A DNA stretch of 64,000 nucleotides. It comes from Massiliimalia sp050943535. GTDB taxonomy: Bacteria > Bacillota > Clostridia > Oscillospirales > Ruminococcaceae. A model generated the notes under the pieces. That model saw only the letters and a program-made list of their open reading frames with translations, was not told the origin of the DNA and ran no database searches. Below are positions 43,269 to 52,449 of the stretch, in pieces. Positions within the stretch are counted from its first letter, which is position 1; each line of letters begins with the position of its first letter. The translations under genes and the position numbers were made by a program. The stretch spans positions 124,001 to 188,000 of the forward strand of contig JBMNPJ010000004.1 in NCBI GenBank assembly GCA_050943535.1, given 5' to 3'.

Positions 43269-44459
43269 ATGATGGAGAAAAAGTGTATTGTTCTTGGAAT
43301 CTGCGGGGGGATTGCCGCTTATAAAATGGCGGATCTTGCCAGCCAGCTTACCAAAGAAGGACACGACGTGCATGTCATTATGACAAAAAACGCCACAGAA
43401 TTTATTACTCCCCTGACGTTTGAAACCTTGACAGGAAACCGCTGTATGATTGATACCTTTGCCCGGGACTTTGAATGGGACGTGAAACATGTTTCCATTG
43501 CCAAACGGGCAGACGTGTTCCTGGTAGCGCCTGCCACTGCCAATGTGGTGGCAAAAATGGCGTGCGGCATTGCGGATGATATGCTGACCACTACACTGTT
43601 GGCAGCCCGCTGTCCGATTTTAGTGTCCCCTTCCATGAATACTGCCATGTATGAAAATCCCATGACTCAGCGCAATTTGGAAACTCTGCGTCAGGCAGGA
43701 TATCAGGTGATTGAAGCAGAGTCTGGTGTACTGGCATGCAAAGATGTGGGCAAAGGAAGACTTCCCAAAGTAAGTGTGCTGTACCAGTGGGTGATGAATG
43801 CCCTGTATCCCAAAAAGGATCTTGCAGGAAAGAAAGTGGTGGTCACAGCGGGACCTACCTGTGAATCAGTGGATCCAGTGCGGTATTTAACCAATCATTC
43901 CACTGGGAAAATGGGATATGCTTTGGCGCAGGCGGCCTGGCAGAGAGGTGCCCAAGTGGTACTGATCAGCGGAAAGACTTCTTTGGAAGCTCCTGTAGGA
44001 CCAGAAGTGATTTCTGTATGGTCTGCAGCGGATATGTTTGAGGCGGTGAAAAAAGAGGCCGCCAATGCTGATTTCGTGATTAAAGCGGCGGCAGTGGCGG
44101 ATTTTACACCAGCTGATACGGCAGAGCAGAAGATCAAAAAATCCGGAGAATCTGGAATGGAACTGCACTTAACCCGCACCCAGGACATTCTTTCCTATTT
44201 GGGGACACATAAACCGGCAGGTCAAAAGCTTTGCGGATTTTCCATGGAAACAGAAAATCTGGTGGAAAATTCCCGGAAAAAATTGGAGAAAAAACAGGCG
44301 GATTTGATTGTTGCCAATAGCCTTCGCCAGGAGGGTGCAGGCTTTGGTGTAGATACCAATCGGATTACTTTGATTACCCATCAGGGAATAGAAGAACTGC
44401 CCCTTATGAGCAAACAGGAAGCCGCTCACCGTGTATTGGACTGTTTAAATTCTCTGTGA
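43269..44459 (+). CDS. coaBC: Bifunctional phosphopantothenoylcysteine decarboxylase/synthase
   Basis: A 396-aa fusion for coenzyme A synthesis. Residues about 1-180 are the FMN-dependent decarboxylase (GICGGIAAYKMADLASQL, catalytic His in DVKHVSIAKRADV, SPSMNTAMYENPMTQ). The C-terminal half is the CTP-dependent synthase (TAGPTCESVDPVRYLTNHS, STGKMGYALA, KAAAVADFTP). Two ATGs at 43269 and 43272 are both possible. Confidence 0.96.
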   Translation: MMEKKCIVLGICGGIAAYKMADLASQLTKEGHDVHVIMTKNATEFITPLTFETLTGNRCMIDTFARDFEWDVKHVSIAKRADVFLVAPATANVVAKMACGIADDMLTTTLLAARCPILVSPSMNTAMYENPMTQRNLETLRQAGYQVIEAESGVLACKDVGKGRLPKVSVLYQWVMNALYPKKDLAGKKVVVTAGPTCESVDPVRYLTNHSTGKMGYALAQAAWQRGAQVVLISGKTSLEAPVGPEVISVWSAADMFEAVKKEAANADFVIKAAAVADFTPADTAEQKIKKSGESGMELHLTRTQDILSYLGTHKPAGQKLCGFSMETENLVENSRKKLEKKQADLIVANSLRQEGAGFGVDTNRITLITHQGIEELPLMSKQEAAHRVLDCLNSL

Positions 44460-44536
44460 TAAAACAAGTCAAACGGCACGGGAAACCGTGTTAAAAAAAC
44501 GGACAGACGCCAAAAGAGAAAGGCGGGGAAGATTCT

Positions 44537-47011
44537 GTGGTAAAAGGACGTTTGGTTGCCAAAGTTTATGTGGAAAAAGCGGTTTTTCATATTGATAAAG
44601 GATACGACTATTTGATTCCGGAACAGATGGAATCTACCCTGTGCCGGGGATGTCGGGTGATGGTGCCTTTTGGCAGGGGGAACCAGAAGTGTCAGGGCAT
44701 GGTGATGGAAGTAACCCTTCAAAATGAACCGGATCCTCGTGTCAAACCGGTTTTGCTTCAGTTGGATGCCAAACCGATCTTTTCAGAAGAGATGTTTGGC
44801 ATGGCAGAATTTTTGGTGAACCGCACTTTCTGTACTTTTTATGATGCAGTGAAAACCATCCTTCCCAATGCGTTTGGAATGCGTTTTACCGAACAGTACC
44901 AGTTGGGAAGAAAGTTTACCCAGGAGGAACTGGAAGAGGATTTTAGTTATGAGGAACGAAATCTTCTGGGATTTCTCCGCACGGCAAAGACCAAAAAACA
45001 GTTGGATGACTTTTTGAGTCAGCAAACAAGCGGTTCTTATGAAAAAACCGTACAGGGTCTGCTCCAAAAGGGGGCAATCCAAAAAATCGATTTGGCAAAA
45101 CAAAAGGTTTCAGAGCAAACTGTGACTATGATGCGCCTGACAGATTTGTTTTTCAGCGAAGAGTTTTCCGGAAAACTGACACCCAAGCAGAAAGAAGTGA
45201 CAGAATTTTTGGCAGGGGTACAAAGTGCTGCTAAAAAAGAAGTGATGTATTTCTGTGCGGTGGGAGAATCCGTGCTGAAAGCCTTAGTAAAAAAGGGCAT
45301 TGCAGAATTTTATGAACAGGAAGTGTTCCGGGTTCCGGAAGAGGAAAATACTCCTCTGTCAAAACCAGATCCCATTGTTCTTTCTGGGGAACAGGAGCAG
45401 GTGTACAGCGGACTGAGCAGCCTTTTGGAACAGAATCAAGCGAAAGTGGCTCTGCTGCATGGGGTTACGGGCAGCGGGAAAACTTCCGTTTATTTAAAGC
45501 TGATTGAGCGAACATTGGATTTGGGAAAACAAGCACTGATGATGGTGCCGGAAATTTCCCTGACACCTCAGATTGTAAAGCAGTTTAAGAACAGGTTTGG
45601 CAATCAGGTTGCAGTGATGCACAGTTCCCTTTCTCTGGGAGAAAGGATGGATGAATATAAGCGGATTCAACAGGGAAAAGCCAATATTGTGGTGGGAACC
45701 CGAAGCGCTGTATTTATGCCTTTGTCCCGAATCGGTCTGATTATTATGGATGAGGAAGGGGAAGCCTCTTATAAATCCGACGCGCCTCCCCGGTACCATG
45801 CCAGAGAAGTGGCAAAATACCGGTGCTTCAATCATCAGGCGCTTTTGCTTTTGGGATCTGCCACACCTTCTGTGGAAAGCTATTACCAGGCGAAAACCGG
45901 AGTATATCAGCTGTTTGAGATGAAACAGCGGTATGCCCAGGCAGTATTGCCGGAAGTGTATCTGGTAGATATGCGGGATGAAGAAAAGCGGGGAAACTTG
46001 TCCTCGGTCAGTGTCTTGCTTCAGCAGGAGGTCAACAGGAATCTCCAGCAGGGGGAACAGACTATTTTGTTTATCAACCGGCGGGGATATCAGACCTTTG
46101 CCAGCTGTTTGTCCTGTGGGGAAGTGGTAAAGTGTCCCCGGTGTGATGTGGCGTTGACCTATCACAAAGACAATGGGTATATGATGTGTCATTACTGCGG
46201 TTATGCCCACAAATTTCAGAAAAAATGCCCTTCCTGCGGCAGTGAGCATTTAAAGCTGTCCGGACTGGGAACACAAAAGATAGAGGATGAACTGGAAGCC
46301 CTGTTTCCCGGAGCAAAGATTTTGCGGATGGATACAGATACCACCTATTCCCGGTATGCTTACAGCGAAAAATTTGAGGCATTCCGCCAGGGGAAATATG
46401 ATATTCTGGTAGGAACTCAAATGATTGCCAAAGGACTGGATTTCCCCAACGTGACGTTAGTTGGGGTACTCAGCGCGGATACGGGATTGTATTCCAATGA
46501 TTTTCGGGGAATTGAACGGGTGTTCTCTCTGGTAACTCAGGTGGTTGGGCGCAGCGGACGGGCAGATAAAATGGGAAGAGCCTATCTGCAAACCTACCAG
46601 CCGGATCATCCGGTGCTGAATTTTGCTGCCAGACAGGACTACGAGAGTTTTTATCAGGATGAAATCATCAGCCGGAAGGCGTTATTATATCCGCCCTTTT
46701 GTGATATCTGTACCATCAGTTTTAGCGGAATACGGGAAGCACTGGTGGAAAACAGCGCCAGAGTATTTTTAGGAATGATGAAGCAGGCAGCAGAAGGCAA
46801 AGAAAATACAGTACCTATGCGGGTGCTGGGACCGGTAAAACCTCCCATTTATCGGATGAATGGAAAATACCGGTTAAAAATTTATATTAAGTGCCGCTAC
46901 AACACTGCGTTTCGCAGTTACCTCAGAGGGCTGCTCCGGCAGGCTCCCCGGGAAAAATCATTTCGGGGAATTACATTGACTGCGGATATGAACGGCGACA
47001 TGAACCATTAA
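44537..47011 (+). CDS. priA: Primosomal protein N' (PriA helicase)
   Basis: An 824-aa replication-restart helicase. Walker A is HGVTGSGKTSVYLKLIE. The Walker B box reads DEEG (residues 405-408, IMDEEGEASYKSDAPP), where most PriA have DEEH. The zinc-binding module CLSCGEVVKCPRCD ... CHYCGY ... CPSCGS is intact, as are GTQMIAKGLDFPNV and QVVGRSGRADKMG. GTG 44537 follows GGCGGGGAAG. It restarts stalled forks by recognising D-loops and loading the replicative helicase. Confidence 0.95.
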   Translation: MVKGRLVAKVYVEKAVFHIDKGYDYLIPEQMESTLCRGCRVMVPFGRGNQKCQGMVMEVTLQNEPDPRVKPVLLQLDAKPIFSEEMFGMAEFLVNRTFCTFYDAVKTILPNAFGMRFTEQYQLGRKFTQEELEEDFSYEERNLLGFLRTAKTKKQLDDFLSQQTSGSYEKTVQGLLQKGAIQKIDLAKQKVSEQTVTMMRLTDLFFSEEFSGKLTPKQKEVTEFLAGVQSAAKKEVMYFCAVGESVLKALVKKGIAEFYEQEVFRVPEEENTPLSKPDPIVLSGEQEQVYSGLSSLLEQNQAKVALLHGVTGSGKTSVYLKLIERTLDLGKQALMMVPEISLTPQIVKQFKNRFGNQVAVMHSSLSLGERMDEYKRIQQGKANIVVGTRSAVFMPLSRIGLIIMDEEGEASYKSDAPPRYHAREVAKYRCFNHQALLLLGSATPSVESYYQAKTGVYQLFEMKQRYAQAVLPEVYLVDMRDEEKRGNLSSVSVLLQQEVNRNLQQGEQTILFINRRGYQTFASCLSCGEVVKCPRCDVALTYHKDNGYMMCHYCGYAHKFQKKCPSCGSEHLKLSGLGTQKIEDELEALFPGAKILRMDTDTTYSRYAYSEKFEAFRQGKYDILVGTQMIAKGLDFPNVTLVGVLSADTGLYSNDFRGIERVFSLVTQVVGRSGRADKMGRAYLQTYQPDHPVLNFAARQDYESFYQDEIISRKALLYPPFCDICTISFSGIREALVENSARVFLGMMKQAAEGKENTVPMRVLGPVKPPIYRMNGKYRLKIYIKCRYNTAFRSYLRGLLRQAPREKSFRGITLTADMNGDMNH

Positions 47012-47100
47012 GTAACAAGGGATCCAAAGTTTGTTTTGGTACCATAAAGATAAAAGTTTGGCAGAAAGACATTGAAATGTAAGGAAGGAAGAGATCAGTC

Positions 47101-47556
47101 ATGGCCATTCGCAATATTATTACAGAAAAAGATGAAACATTGAGAAAAACTTCCCGGCCGGTAACAGAATTTAACCAGAAATTGTGGGATCTGCTGGATG
47201 ATATGGCAGAAACCATGTATCAGGCAGACGGTGTGGGATTGGCAGCTCCTCAGGTAGCAATTCTCCGTCAGGCAGTGGTAATTGATGTAGGGGAAGGTTT
47301 GATTGAACTGATTAACCCTAAAATTGTTTCTCAAAAGGGAAAACAGACTGAAGTAGAAGGCTGTTTGTCCTGTCCAGGAGAATATGGTAAGGTAGTCCGT
47401 CCTGCAAAAGTAAAGGTAGAAGCCCAGGACCGCAACGGAAATCATTTTACCATTGAAGGCACAGAACTGCTGGCACGGGCATTGTGCCATGAGATTGACC
47501 ATCTGTCCGGTAAAATTTTTAAGGATATCGCCGTTGAAATGGTGGATGTAAAGTAA
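47101..47556 (+). CDS. def: Peptide deformylase
   Basis: A 151-aa metallo-deformylase removing the formyl group from nascent proteins. All three motifs are present: GVGLAAPQVAI, EGCLSCPG and HEIDHLSGKIF (the QExDH/HExxH metal site). AAGGAAGG lies near ATG 47101; fmt follows directly, a conserved pair. Confidence 0.97.
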   Translation: MAIRNIITEKDETLRKTSRPVTEFNQKLWDLLDDMAETMYQADGVGLAAPQVAILRQAVVIDVGEGLIELINPKIVSQKGKQTEVEGCLSCPGEYGKVVRPAKVKVEAQDRNGNHFTIEGTELLARALCHEIDHLSGKIFKDIAVEMVDVK

Positions 47557-47578
47557 AAACCAGGAAAGGCGTGAAACT

Positions 47579-48517
47579 ATGAGAATCGTTTTTATGGGAA
47601 CTCCTGAATTTGCAGTGCCCTGTCTGCAGGCATTGCTGGATAGTGGAGAACAGGTGGTTGGCGTTTATACCCAGCCGGATAAACCGAAAGGCAGAGGGCA
47701 CAAGGTGCTTCCTCCTCCTGTAAAAGAACTGGCAATGAAATATGATATTCCGGTATTTCAGCCGGTGAGTCTGAAAAAAGATCCTGCTGAGGCAGAACAG
47801 CTGAAAAATCTGGCTCCGGATTTGATTGTGGTAGTAGCTTATGGGAAGATTCTGCCTAAAAGTATTTTGGACATTCCGCCGTTAGGGTGTGTAAATGTGC
47901 ATGCCAGTCTGCTGCCAAAATACCGGGGAGCAGGCCCCATTCAGTGGAGTGTGCTAAACGGGGAAACCAAAACCGGCGTTACTACCATGTATATGGCCGA
48001 AGGACTGGATACAGGAGATATGATTTTGAAAGCAGAAACTGCCATTGGAGAAAATGAAACTGCCGATGAACTCCATGACCGGCTTTCTGTTTTGGGTGCG
48101 GAAACATTGGTGAAAACCGTTGCGCTTTTAAAAGAAGGCAGTGCGCCCAGAATCCCTCAGGACGACAGTTTATCTTGCTATGCGCCTATGCTGAGCAAGG
48201 AAATGTCACAGATTGATTTTACTCAACCGGCAAATTTGGTGCATAATAAAATCAGAGGATTGTCCAGCTGGCCATGTGCTGTAACAACACTCATGGGAAA
48301 ACGGTTAAAGGTATACCGTTCTGAGCTGGTAAACGGCTATCACGGAAAACCCGGAGAGATTTTGTGCAACAAAACTTTTGTAGTGGGATGCGGGGAAAAT
48401 ACCGCTATCCGGTTTACAGAAGTACAGTTTGAAGGCTCCAAACGAATGAAGAGTGAAGATTTTCTGCGGGGAAAACAGGTCCAGTTGGGAACGATCTGCG
48501 GAGAACGGCAGCCGTAA
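47579..48517 (+). CDS. fmt: Methionyl-tRNA formyltransferase
   Basis: A 312-aa enzyme that formylates initiator Met-tRNA using 10-formyl-THF. MRIVFMGTPEFAVPCLQALL, the active-site region VNVHASLLPKYRGAGPIQWS and a C-terminal RNA-binding domain are as expected. AGGAAAGG precedes ATG 47579, 23 bases after def. Confidence 0.97.
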   Translation: MRIVFMGTPEFAVPCLQALLDSGEQVVGVYTQPDKPKGRGHKVLPPPVKELAMKYDIPVFQPVSLKKDPAEAEQLKNLAPDLIVVVAYGKILPKSILDIPPLGCVNVHASLLPKYRGAGPIQWSVLNGETKTGVTTMYMAEGLDTGDMILKAETAIGENETADELHDRLSVLGAETLVKTVALLKEGSAPRIPQDDSLSCYAPMLSKEMSQIDFTQPANLVHNKIRGLSSWPCAVTTLMGKRLKVYRSELVNGYHGKPGEILCNKTFVVGCGENTAIRFTEVQFEGSKRMKSEDFLRGKQVQLGTICGERQP

Positions 48518-48563
48518 CATCCTCTGACAAATCTATGTAAGCCGAGAAAGGAAGCAGAAAATC

Positions 48564-49250
48564 ATGGGATATTACAGCAGTTACTTTATTTTTGTCGTGC
48601 CGGCGCTGCTCATTGCCCTGTTTGCCCAGATGAATGTGTCCAACGCATTTCGCAAATACAGCAATGTAAGAAACAGCAGAGGCTATACCGGGTATGAAAT
48701 TGCCCGCCGGATTTTAGATCAAAACGGACTTTATGATGTGCAGATTCAGCGGGTGGCAGGTTCCTTGACCGACCACTTTGATCCTACTGCCAAGGTGGTT
48801 CGTCTGTCAGATGCAGTGTATCAGTCCACCTCTGTGGCGGCAATCGGTGTGGCTGCACATGAAGTGGGGCACGCCATCCAGCATCAGCAGGGATATTTTC
48901 CCATTAAGATTCGCTCCGCCATTGTACCCATTACCAATATTGGTTCTACTCTGGCGTGGCCTTTGGCGATTTTCGGAATTATTTTGGGAAGAGACTCTCT
49001 GGCAATGATTGGCGTATGGCTGTTTTTGATTGTGGTGCTGTTTCAGCTGATTACACTGCCGGTGGAATTTAACGCCAGCCGCCGGGCTCTTGCCACCATT
49101 CGGGAAGATGGAATTTTGGAGGGTCAGGAATATCAGGGGGCAAAACAAATGCTGACAGCGGCTGCGCTGACCTATGTGGCTGCGCTGATCACTGCCATTG
49201 CAAACTTTTTGCGTTTGTTGTTTTTGGTAAACCGCAACCGGAGAAACTGA
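48564..49250 (+). CDS. Zinc metallopeptidase, YugP/DUF2268-type membrane protein
   Basis: A 228-aa membrane protein with the zinc motif VAAHEVGHAIQHQ (HExxH) and several helices, matching the YugP family that sits after fmt in many Firmicutes. N-terminal helix at about 5-22, then MNVSNAFRKYSNVRNSRGYTGYE. Function unproven. GAAAGGAAG precedes ATG 48564. Confidence 0.9.
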   Translation: MGYYSSYFIFVVPALLIALFAQMNVSNAFRKYSNVRNSRGYTGYEIARRILDQNGLYDVQIQRVAGSLTDHFDPTAKVVRLSDAVYQSTSVAAIGVAAHEVGHAIQHQQGYFPIKIRSAIVPITNIGSTLAWPLAIFGIILGRDSLAMIGVWLFLIVVLFQLITLPVEFNASRRALATIREDGILEGQEYQGAKQMLTAAALTYVAALITAIANFLRLLFLVNRNRRN

Positions 49251-49277
49251 CTGTTAAAATAAGAAAAGGATGTTTTC

Positions 49278-50606
49278 ATGAAAAACGAACGACAGCTGGC
49301 GCTGCAAATCCTTTTGAAAGTATTTGGGGAAGGCGGCTATTCCAATTTGGTGTTAAGCAAAATGCTGCCTATTCCCAAAGATCAAAGCCAGCAAAAGAAA
49401 AATCAATTTATCACCGCTCTGGTGTACGGGGTAGTGGAACGGGATATCACTTTGGAATATCTCATTTCCCAGTACAGTAAAAAGCCTGCTTCCAAACTGG
49501 ATTTGGAAGTGGCGCTGATTTTAAAAATGGGATTTTATCAGCTGTTATATCTGGACAGTGTACCGGATAATGCGGCAGTGGATGAAAGTGTAAAGCTTTG
49601 CTTTTTTGCAAAAAAATCCAGTGCGAAGGGATTTGTCAACGGGGTGCTGCGCAGCTTTGTGCGAGATGGAAAAAAACTGGTGATCCGGGAACGGGATGAT
49701 TTAAAATCCCTGAGCATTGCCTATTCCTGCCCTTTGTGGCTGGTTCGCCAATGGGCAGAGGAATATTCCTATGAAGAAGCAAAAGCACTGGTAAAAGCCT
49801 CCATTGGACGTCCGCCTTTGATGATTCGGGTCAATACCCAAAAGACCTCGGCGCAGGAATTGCTGGAAACTCTGCAAAAGGAAGGTGTCCAGGGGACGCC
49901 TTCACCGTACTTAGAAAATTGTCTTATGTTGGAACATACAGGAAATCTCCAGCAGCTGAACTCCTTTCAGCAAGGAGAATTTTATGTACAGGATTTAGCA
50001 TCCCAGTGCTGTGCAAAACTGGCGGGGGTAAAGCCGGGAGACCGGGTGTTTGACCTGTGTGCTGCCCCAGGAGGAAAAAGCTTTACCATGGCCCAATATC
50101 TGCAGGGAGAAGGAGAACTGGTTTCCTTTGACCTGTACCCTCACAAACTGCAGCTCATTGAAAAGACAGCGCAGAAATTGGGGTTAAATTGTATTTCTGT
50201 GCAGGAGCAGGATGCCTGCATCTATGATCCTAAACTGGGAACAGCACAAGTAGTGCTTTGCGATGTTCCCTGTGCTGGACTGGGCATTATTAGAAGAAAA
50301 CCGGAAATTAAATATAAATCTCCGGAAAGTTTTGAGGATTTGCCAGCTCTTCAGCTGGAAATTTTAGAAAACGGCGCCCGGTATGTACAAACAGGAGGCA
50401 GGCTTGTCTACTCTACCTGTTCTGTCAGCAGACGGGAAAATAACCAGGTGGCAGATGAATTTTTGCGCCGGCATCCTGAATTTGAGCCGGTGATGATCCC
50501 CAAAGAATTTGAAAATCGGGGATTGGTGGAAGGGAATCAAATCACATTTCTGCCTCGGTATATGGATAGCGATGGATTTTTTACCGCTTTATTTTGTAAA
50601 AAGTAA
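49278..50606 (+). CDS. rsmB: 16S rRNA (cytosine-967-C5)-methyltransferase
   Basis: A 442-aa NOL1/NOP2/Sun methyltransferase with an N-terminal NusB-like RNA-binding domain (about 1-140) and a SAM domain with DLCAAPGGKSFTMAQYL. The catalytic Cys motif appears in DVPCAGLGIIRRKPE, and the second Cys in VYSTCSVSRRENNQV. AAAGGATG precedes ATG 49278. Confidence 0.95.
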   Translation: MKNERQLALQILLKVFGEGGYSNLVLSKMLPIPKDQSQQKKNQFITALVYGVVERDITLEYLISQYSKKPASKLDLEVALILKMGFYQLLYLDSVPDNAAVDESVKLCFFAKKSSAKGFVNGVLRSFVRDGKKLVIRERDDLKSLSIAYSCPLWLVRQWAEEYSYEEAKALVKASIGRPPLMIRVNTQKTSAQELLETLQKEGVQGTPSPYLENCLMLEHTGNLQQLNSFQQGEFYVQDLASQCCAKLAGVKPGDRVFDLCAAPGGKSFTMAQYLQGEGELVSFDLYPHKLQLIEKTAQKLGLNCISVQEQDACIYDPKLGTAQVVLCDVPCAGLGIIRRKPEIKYKSPESFEDLPALQLEILENGARYVQTGGRLVYSTCSVSRRENNQVADEFLRRHPEFEPVMIPKEFENRGLVEGNQITFLPRYMDSDGFFTALFCKK

Positions 50607-50647
50607 AAGGGAAGTAATAGGAGAACAGTTCACCGGGAGGAATTATT

Positions 50648-51682
50648 TTGAACAGGAAAGATATTAAGTCCTTTACTTTGGAACAGCTCAATGCGGAATT
50701 GGAAAAGCTTTCTCAGCCAAAGTTTCGGGCAAAGCAGATTTTTGACTGGCTGCATCAAAAACGGGTCAATTCCTTTGATGAAATGACCAATCTGCCGGGA
50801 GCACTCCGCACCCGATTAAAAGAAAATTACACGATTACTCAATTGACAGTACAGCGAAAACTAGTATCTCAGCTGGATGGAACTGTAAAGTATTTATATC
50901 GTCTGCCGGATGGGGAATGTGTGGAAAGTGTTTTGATGAAATATAAACACGGAAACAGCATTTGCGTTTCCTCTCAGGTAGGGTGCAAAATGGGCTGTGC
51001 TTTCTGCGCTTCTACCAAGGCAGGGTTTATCCGCAGCCTGACATCCAGTGAAATTTTGGAACAGATTTATCAGACAGAAAAAGATCTGGGAATCCGGATT
51101 TCCCATGTGGTTTTAATGGGAATTGGGGAACCTTTGGACAATTTTGAGAATGTTGTAACCTTTTTAGAGTTGATTAATTCACCATTCGGTGCTAATATAA
51201 GTTTACGTAATATTTCTGTATCTACCTGCGGATTGGTGGATAAAATTTATCAGCTGGCGGAATTGAAGCTGGGAATTACCCTTTCTATTTCTCTTCATGC
51301 CTGCGATAATGAAACAAGAGACCGAATTATGCCGGTCAATCACAAGTGGAAAATTGAGGAGCTTTTAAAAGCCTGTCAATATTATACTCAGGTGACCAAC
51401 CGAAGAATTTCGTTTGAGTACGCCCTGATTCAGGGAGAAAATGACAGTCCGGCTCAGGCGGCAAAGCTTGCTGATTTATTGAGAGGACAGCTTTGTCATG
51501 TGAATCTGATTCCGGTCAATGAGGTAAAAGAAACCTCCTTTAAAAAGACGGCGCGTCAGAATGTACTTCGTTTTCAGGAAGAACTGATTCGCAGAGGAAT
51601 CAACGCCACAGTGCGGCGTACGCTGGGGGCGGATATCAGTGCTGCCTGCGGACAGCTCAGGCGGGATCACATTGAGGAGTAA
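50648..51682 (+). CDS. rlmN: 23S rRNA/tRNA adenine-C2 methyltransferase (radical SAM)
   Basis: A 344-aa radical SAM methyltransferase for A2503 of 23S rRNA and A37 of tRNA. The cluster motif is CKMGCAFCASTKAGF; VLMGIGEPLDNFENV and SISLHACDNETRDRIMPVN are family text; the Cys that forms the methylene intermediate is near AACGQL at the C terminus. TTG 50648 is the start, 7 bases after GGGAGGA. Confidence 0.96.
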   Translation: MNRKDIKSFTLEQLNAELEKLSQPKFRAKQIFDWLHQKRVNSFDEMTNLPGALRTRLKENYTITQLTVQRKLVSQLDGTVKYLYRLPDGECVESVLMKYKHGNSICVSSQVGCKMGCAFCASTKAGFIRSLTSSEILEQIYQTEKDLGIRISHVVLMGIGEPLDNFENVVTFLELINSPFGANISLRNISVSTCGLVDKIYQLAELKLGITLSISLHACDNETRDRIMPVNHKWKIEELLKACQYYTQVTNRRISFEYALIQGENDSPAQAAKLADLLRGQLCHVNLIPVNEVKETSFKKTARQNVLRFQEELIRRGINATVRRTLGADISAACGQLRRDHIEE

Positions 51683-51705
51683 CATAAAACAGAGGTGAGA
51701 ATAGA

Positions 51706-52437
51706 GTGCTAATATTTGGTAAAACTGATGTTGGAAAGATGCGGGCATCCAATCAGGATGAATTCCGTTTCCAGCAGCTGGACGACCATGCGGCCTTTGC
51801 TTTGATATGCGACGGAATGGGCGGTGAAAATGGAGGCCAGGTGGCAAGTAAAATTGCCAGCGATACCATTTCCAAGCGAATTGTAGAATATTATCAAAGC
51901 GGACTAAGTGACGAAGAATATAAAAACATGATTATCTCAGCGGTCAGCGATGGAAATATGGCAGTATATGATAAATCACTGGAAGATAAGCAGTATGCCG
52001 GAATGGGAACCACTGCTATTTTTGCGATGATTTTAGATGACCGGGCTTTTTTGGCGCATGTAGGTGACAGCCGCATTTACCTGCTGCGGGATGGAGAGTT
52101 ATATCAGGTGACAAAGGATCATTCCCTGGTGCAGGCTTTGCTGGAGCAGGGGAAAATTACTCCTGCAGAAGCAGATCATCATCCTCAGAAAAATTTAGTC
52201 ACTCGTGCAGTGGGAATCAGCTGTTTTGTGGATATTGATTATATTGAAATTACCAATTTGGAAGACAGCGCACTGTTATTGTGTTCTGACGGATTAACCA
52301 ATACCTGCAGTGATGAGCTGATTCAGGATACATTAAATCGGGTTGCGCCGGAACAGGTTTGTGATACTTTGGTGGATTTGGCAAACGAAGCTGGGGGAGT
52401 GGATAACATTACCGTAGTGTATATGGCGAATCGTTAA
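51706..52437 (+). CDS. prpC: PP2C-type serine/threonine phosphatase
   Basis: A 243-aa Stp1/PrpC phosphatase, partner of the kinase that follows. Motifs: RASNQDEFRF, CDGMGGENGG (metal Asp), GTTAIFAMI, HVGDSRIYLL and CSDGLTNTCSD. GTG 51706 is used, after AGAGGTGAG. Ends 12 bases before the kinase start. Confidence 0.95.
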   Translation: MLIFGKTDVGKMRASNQDEFRFQQLDDHAAFALICDGMGGENGGQVASKIASDTISKRIVEYYQSGLSDEEYKNMIISAVSDGNMAVYDKSLEDKQYAGMGTTAIFAMILDDRAFLAHVGDSRIYLLRDGELYQVTKDHSLVQALLEQGKITPAEADHHPQKNLVTRAVGISCFVDIDYIEITNLEDSALLLCSDGLTNTCSDELIQDTLNRVAPEQVCDTLVDLANEAGGVDNITVVYMANR

Positions 52438-52449
52438 GGAGTGAAGAGA

